DNA from: Anaerolineales bacterium
GTDB taxonomy: Bacteria > Chloroflexota > Anaerolineae > 4572-78 > J111
Direction of reading: 5' to 3'
Assembly: GCA_012032575.1 (NCBI GenBank)
Contig: JAAUSP010000304.1
Location: 1 to 8,896, forward strand
DNA: 8,896 bases
Shown piece after piece: positions 6,772 through 8,896 of the stretch. Under the pieces are notes generated by a model. The model did no database searches. It was not told where the DNA came from and saw only the letters and a program-made list of their open reading frames with translations. The stretch's first letter is position 1. Every line of letters starts with the position of its first letter. A program made the translations under genes and the position numbers.

Positions 6772-6842
6772 CGTAAGCAATAACCTCTCTCTTTCTCAAT
6801 CACCTTTGCAACCTTTGATGGTTTGGACAAGGAGGTCCCTCT

Positions 6843-7673
6843 ATGGAAGTACGCTACGCCCCTGATCCCACGCGATTTGAACGGATGAACACGGTCGAGG
6901 TCAGGCAGCATTTCCTGATCGAGGATTTGTTTGCCCCCGGTCAGGTCAAGCTGGTTTATTGGCATACCGACCGCCTGATTATCGGTTCCGCAGCGCCGAC
7001 CGGCTCGCCGCTGGCCCTGGAAGCAGGCCGGGAACTGGCCGCCAACTATTTTGCCGAACGGCGCGAAATTGGCGTCATCAATATTGGCGGCGAGGGTCAG
7101 ACCACCGTTGACGGCGTCACTTACAACCTGGGCAAAAAAGATACGCTGTACATCGGGCGGGGCAGCCGCCAGATCGAGTTTAGCAGCCTGTCCGCGGCTG
7201 ATCCAGCCCTATTTTATCTCATCAGCCTGCCGGCCCACCAGACTTATCCCACCCAATTGGCGCGGGCGGAAGCCGTCGAAGCGGTCTCCCTGGGCAGTCC
7301 CACCGAGGCCAACCAGCGCCGGCTTTACAAAGTGATCCACCCCGAAGGTATTCCAAGCTGCCAACTGGTCATGGGTTTTACCCAGTTGGCCGAAGGCAGC
7401 ATTTGGAACACCATGCCCGCCCACACCCACGAGCGCCGCAGCGAAGTTTACATGTATTTCGACCTGGCCGCCGATGGGGTGGTCTTCCACCTGTTGGGCC
7501 AACCGACCGAAACCCGGCATCTGGTGGTCCGCAATGGGCAGGCGGCCCTGTCGCCCAGTTGGTCTATCCATTCCGGGGCAGGCACCAAAAATTACACCTT
7601 TGTCTGGGCCATGGGCGGCGAGAATCAGGCTTTTAGTGACATGGACAGTGTTAAAATGGAGGAGCTGCGATGA
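6843..7673 (+). CDS. kduI: 5-keto-4-deoxyuronate isomerase (4-deoxy-L-threo-5-hexosulose-uronate ketol-isomerase)
   Basis: Cytoplasmic zinc isomerase that turns 5-keto-4-deoxyuronate, formed from unsaturated galacturonate units, into 2,5-diketo-3-deoxygluconate. At 276 residues it is close to the E. coli enzyme (278) and matches it along its length from memory: ERREIGVINIGGEGQTTVDG (72-91), WNTMPAHTHERRSEVYMYF (188-206), GQPTETRH and LSPSWSIHSGAGTKNYTFVW (236-255). The metal ligands expected from the E. coli structure are present as His194, His196, Glu201 and His243. An AAGGAGGT ribosome site (6829-6836) lies 6 nt before the ATG. The last four bases overlap kduD (ATGA), so the pair is translationally coupled. 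Glycosaminoglycan-derived uronates can enter by the same chemistry, so pectin is the likely but not the only source. Confidence 0.97.
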   Translation: MEVRYAPDPTRFERMNTVEVRQHFLIEDLFAPGQVKLVYWHTDRLIIGSAAPTGSPLALEAGRELAANYFAERREIGVINIGGEGQTTVDGVTYNLGKKDTLYIGRGSRQIEFSSLSAADPALFYLISLPAHQTYPTQLARAEAVEAVSLGSPTEANQRRLYKVIHPEGIPSCQLVMGFTQLAEGSIWNTMPAHTHERRSEVYMYFDLAADGVVFHLLGQPTETRHLVVRNGQAALSPSWSIHSGAGTKNYTFVWAMGGENQAFSDMDSVKMEELR

Positions 7674-8433
7674 TTCTGGATCAATTCAAGCTTGAAGGAC
7701 GGGTAGCCCTGGTTACCGGGGCCAGACGCGGTTTGGGTCAGGCGATGGCAATTGGCCTGGCTGAAGCCGGGGCCGACATCGCCGGACTGGATGTAAACTT
7801 TCCTGACGAGACCCAGGCCCAGGTAGAAGCCCTGGGCCGGCGCTTTTATCGGATAGCCTGTGACCTGCGGCAAGCGTCGGTGCCTCAACTCGATGAAACG
7901 GTCGGGCAGGTGGCCCAGGCTCTGGGCCGGCTGGATATCCTGGTCAACAATGCCGGCATCATTCGCCGGGCGCCGGCTCTGGAATTTAGTGAAGAATATT
8001 GGGATGATGTTATCCAGATCAATCTCAAAGCGGTCTTTTTTCTGACCCAGGCGGCAGGCAAACTGATGGCCCAACAAGGCAGCGGAAAAATTGTCAATGT
8101 GGCCTCCATGTTGTCTTTTCAAGGGGGCATCCTGGTACCTTCCTATACGGCGGCCAAAAGCGGCGTGGCCGGTTTGACCCGCGCCCTGGCCAACGAATGG
8201 GCGGCCAAGGTATCAATGTCAACGCCATCGCTCCGGGTTATATGGCTACTGAAAATACGGCTCCTATTCGCGCCGACGAGAAACGCAGTCAGGCCATTCT
8301 GGAACGAATCCCGGCCAATCGCTGGGGCCAGCCGGACGACCTTAAAGGGGCGGTGGTGTTTTTAAGTTCCAGCGCCTCGGATTATGTAAACGGCCTCATT
8401 TTACAGGTTGACGGCGGCTGGTTGGCCCGCTAA
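7670..8433 (+). CDS. kduD: 2-dehydro-3-deoxy-D-gluconate 5-dehydrogenase, one frame break
   Basis: Short-chain dehydrogenase that reduces 2,5-diketo-3-deoxygluconate to KDG with NAD(P)H, the step after KduI. About 254 residues after repair, against 253 in E. coli. Nucleotide-binding TGARRGLG is at 16-23, NNAG at 93-96, the catalytic Ser near 146 and YTAAK (Tyr159, Lys163). Past the break the sequence [44 protein letters not shown] and the end SDYVNG...VDGGWLAR are KduD hallmarks. The break is at about 8208-8210: AAGGT should read AAGGGT, one G short in a run. The start overlaps the kduI stop (ATGA), with GGAGG at 7658-7662 as ribosome site. Because both sides are strongly conserved, the gene is probably intact in the organism. 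Confidence 0.95.
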
Positions 8434-8445
8434 GGAGCATGGCCC

Positions 8446-8896
8446 ATGACTTCTGCTTTCAAAGCAGTTTTGATTGACTACGACGAGGAACTTTTTACCC
8501 CGCCGGCCTGGATTGGCGGCGAACTGGCCCGCTCCGGCATCGAGTGGGTGGAGGGCCAGCATCGCAGCCCGGAACTCGCTCTGGCAGTGGCCCGCGAGGC
8601 CGATGTGGTCCTGGTGCAGTCGGTGCGCCCCTGCTCACCCCATCTGTTATTGCCCAACTGGAGCGCTGCCGCTGCATTGTCCGGCTGGGTGTTGGTTACG
8701 ACAGCGTGGATGTTGCTGCTGCCACAGCCCACCGGATTCCTGTTTGCAACGTGCCCGCCTACTGCACCGACGATGTGGCCGACCATACCATCGCCTTGCT
8801 CATGGACAGTTTGCGTCATCTGGCCCGGCAGGATCGCTGGATTCGGGCAGGGCGATGGGACCGCCGCGCGGCCAGGCCGACCCGCCTGCTGCAAGG
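8446..8896 (+). CDS. D-2-hydroxyacid dehydrogenase family protein (phosphoglycerate-dehydrogenase/CtBP-like), partial, one frame break
   Basis: N-terminal part of an NAD-dependent D-isomer-specific 2-hydroxyacid dehydrogenase. It begins MTSAFKAVLIDYDEELFTPP with an AAGGAG site (8432-8437) overlapping the kduD stop. After ...VLVQSVRP the frame breaks in the C-run 8628-8631; adding one C restores RLGVGYDSVDVAAATAHRIPVCNVPAYCTDDVADHTIALLMDSLRHLARQ, which holds the family's R-x-GVGYD and NVP-x-Y-x-x-x-x-VADH signatures. The nucleotide-binding GxGxxG should come just past the window edge. The VPxYCTDDVADH form resembles the CtBP-like branch. It is the third gene of the kdu operon, so it probably acts on a keto/hydroxy acid of the same pathway or a related sugar acid, but the substrate cannot be read from this fragment. 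Confidence 0.85.
   Translation, partial: MTSAFKAVLIDYDEELFTPPAWIGGELARSGIEWVEGQHRSPELALAVAREADVVLVQSVRPCSPHLLLPNWSAAAALSGWVLVTTAWMLLLPQPTGFLFATCPPTAPTMWPTIPSPCSWTVCVIWPGRIAGFGQGDGTAARPGRPACCK

Noticed and set aside
6766..6783. Tiny open frame MNRKQ in the kduI leader as a leader peptide
   Set aside because: It overlaps the operator, has no ribosome site and no regulatory codons, so it is likely chance.
8478..8894. Open frame of 138 codons on the minus strand at the right end
   Set aside because: It lies opposite the conserved hydroxyacid dehydrogenase reading and has no domain features or ribosome site.
3317..8896. Reading the split binding-protein, kduD and dehydrogenase genes as pseudogenes or programmed frameshifts
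   Set aside because: Every break is fixed by restoring bases in homopolymer runs, both flanks are fully conserved, and neighbouring genes are intact. Error in the sequence is simpler.

Overview
The window looks like an uronic-acid (pectin or glycosaminoglycan breakdown product) uptake and catabolism locus from a free-living bacterium of moderately high GC. A Tat-exported Dpp/Opp-type binding protein of about 710 residues, the protein style, and several interspersed palindromes of the TGTCATTGCGAG / TGTCATTTCGA kind are reminiscent of Chloroflexota (Anaerolineae-like). That assignment is an impression, not a proof.

Layout. The left half (1-5462) is read on the minus strand: a Dpp/Opp-family ABC importer in the order binding protein (5462-3317), a 416-bp repeat-filled gap, permease B (2900-1911), permease C (1911-754, stop/start overlap TAATG), a short palindrome, then the first ATPase (643 to beyond position 1). 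The right half (5699-8896) is read on the plus strand: a dihydrodipicolinate-synthase/N-acetylneuraminate-lyase family enzyme (5699-6601), then an operon of kduI (6843-7673), kduD (7670-8433, ATGA overlap) and a D-2-hydroxyacid dehydrogenase (8446 to the edge).

How it works together. KduI and KduD convert 5-keto-4-deoxyuronate (from unsaturated uronides) through 2,5-diketo-3-deoxygluconate to 2-keto-3-deoxygluconate (KDG). The lyase-family enzyme is a good candidate to split KDG directly. The importer is classed with peptide transporters, but it probably brings in the uronides: the binding-protein gene and kduI each have a perfect TTGACA-N17-TATAAT promoter with a TGn extension, followed at the start of transcription by the same three-half-site operator (TTGAAC-TAYCA-GTTCA-N5-TGAAC). 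This shared regulatory module is the most interesting signal here. Its regulator is not in the window.

Quality note. Four genes (ATPase, binding protein, kduD, hydroxyacid dehydrogenase) carry reading-frame breaks. Every one is repaired by adding a base to a short homopolymer run (six missing bases in all), and the proteins on both sides are well conserved. I read these as sequencing errors, not gene decay, and annotate each gene across its break.
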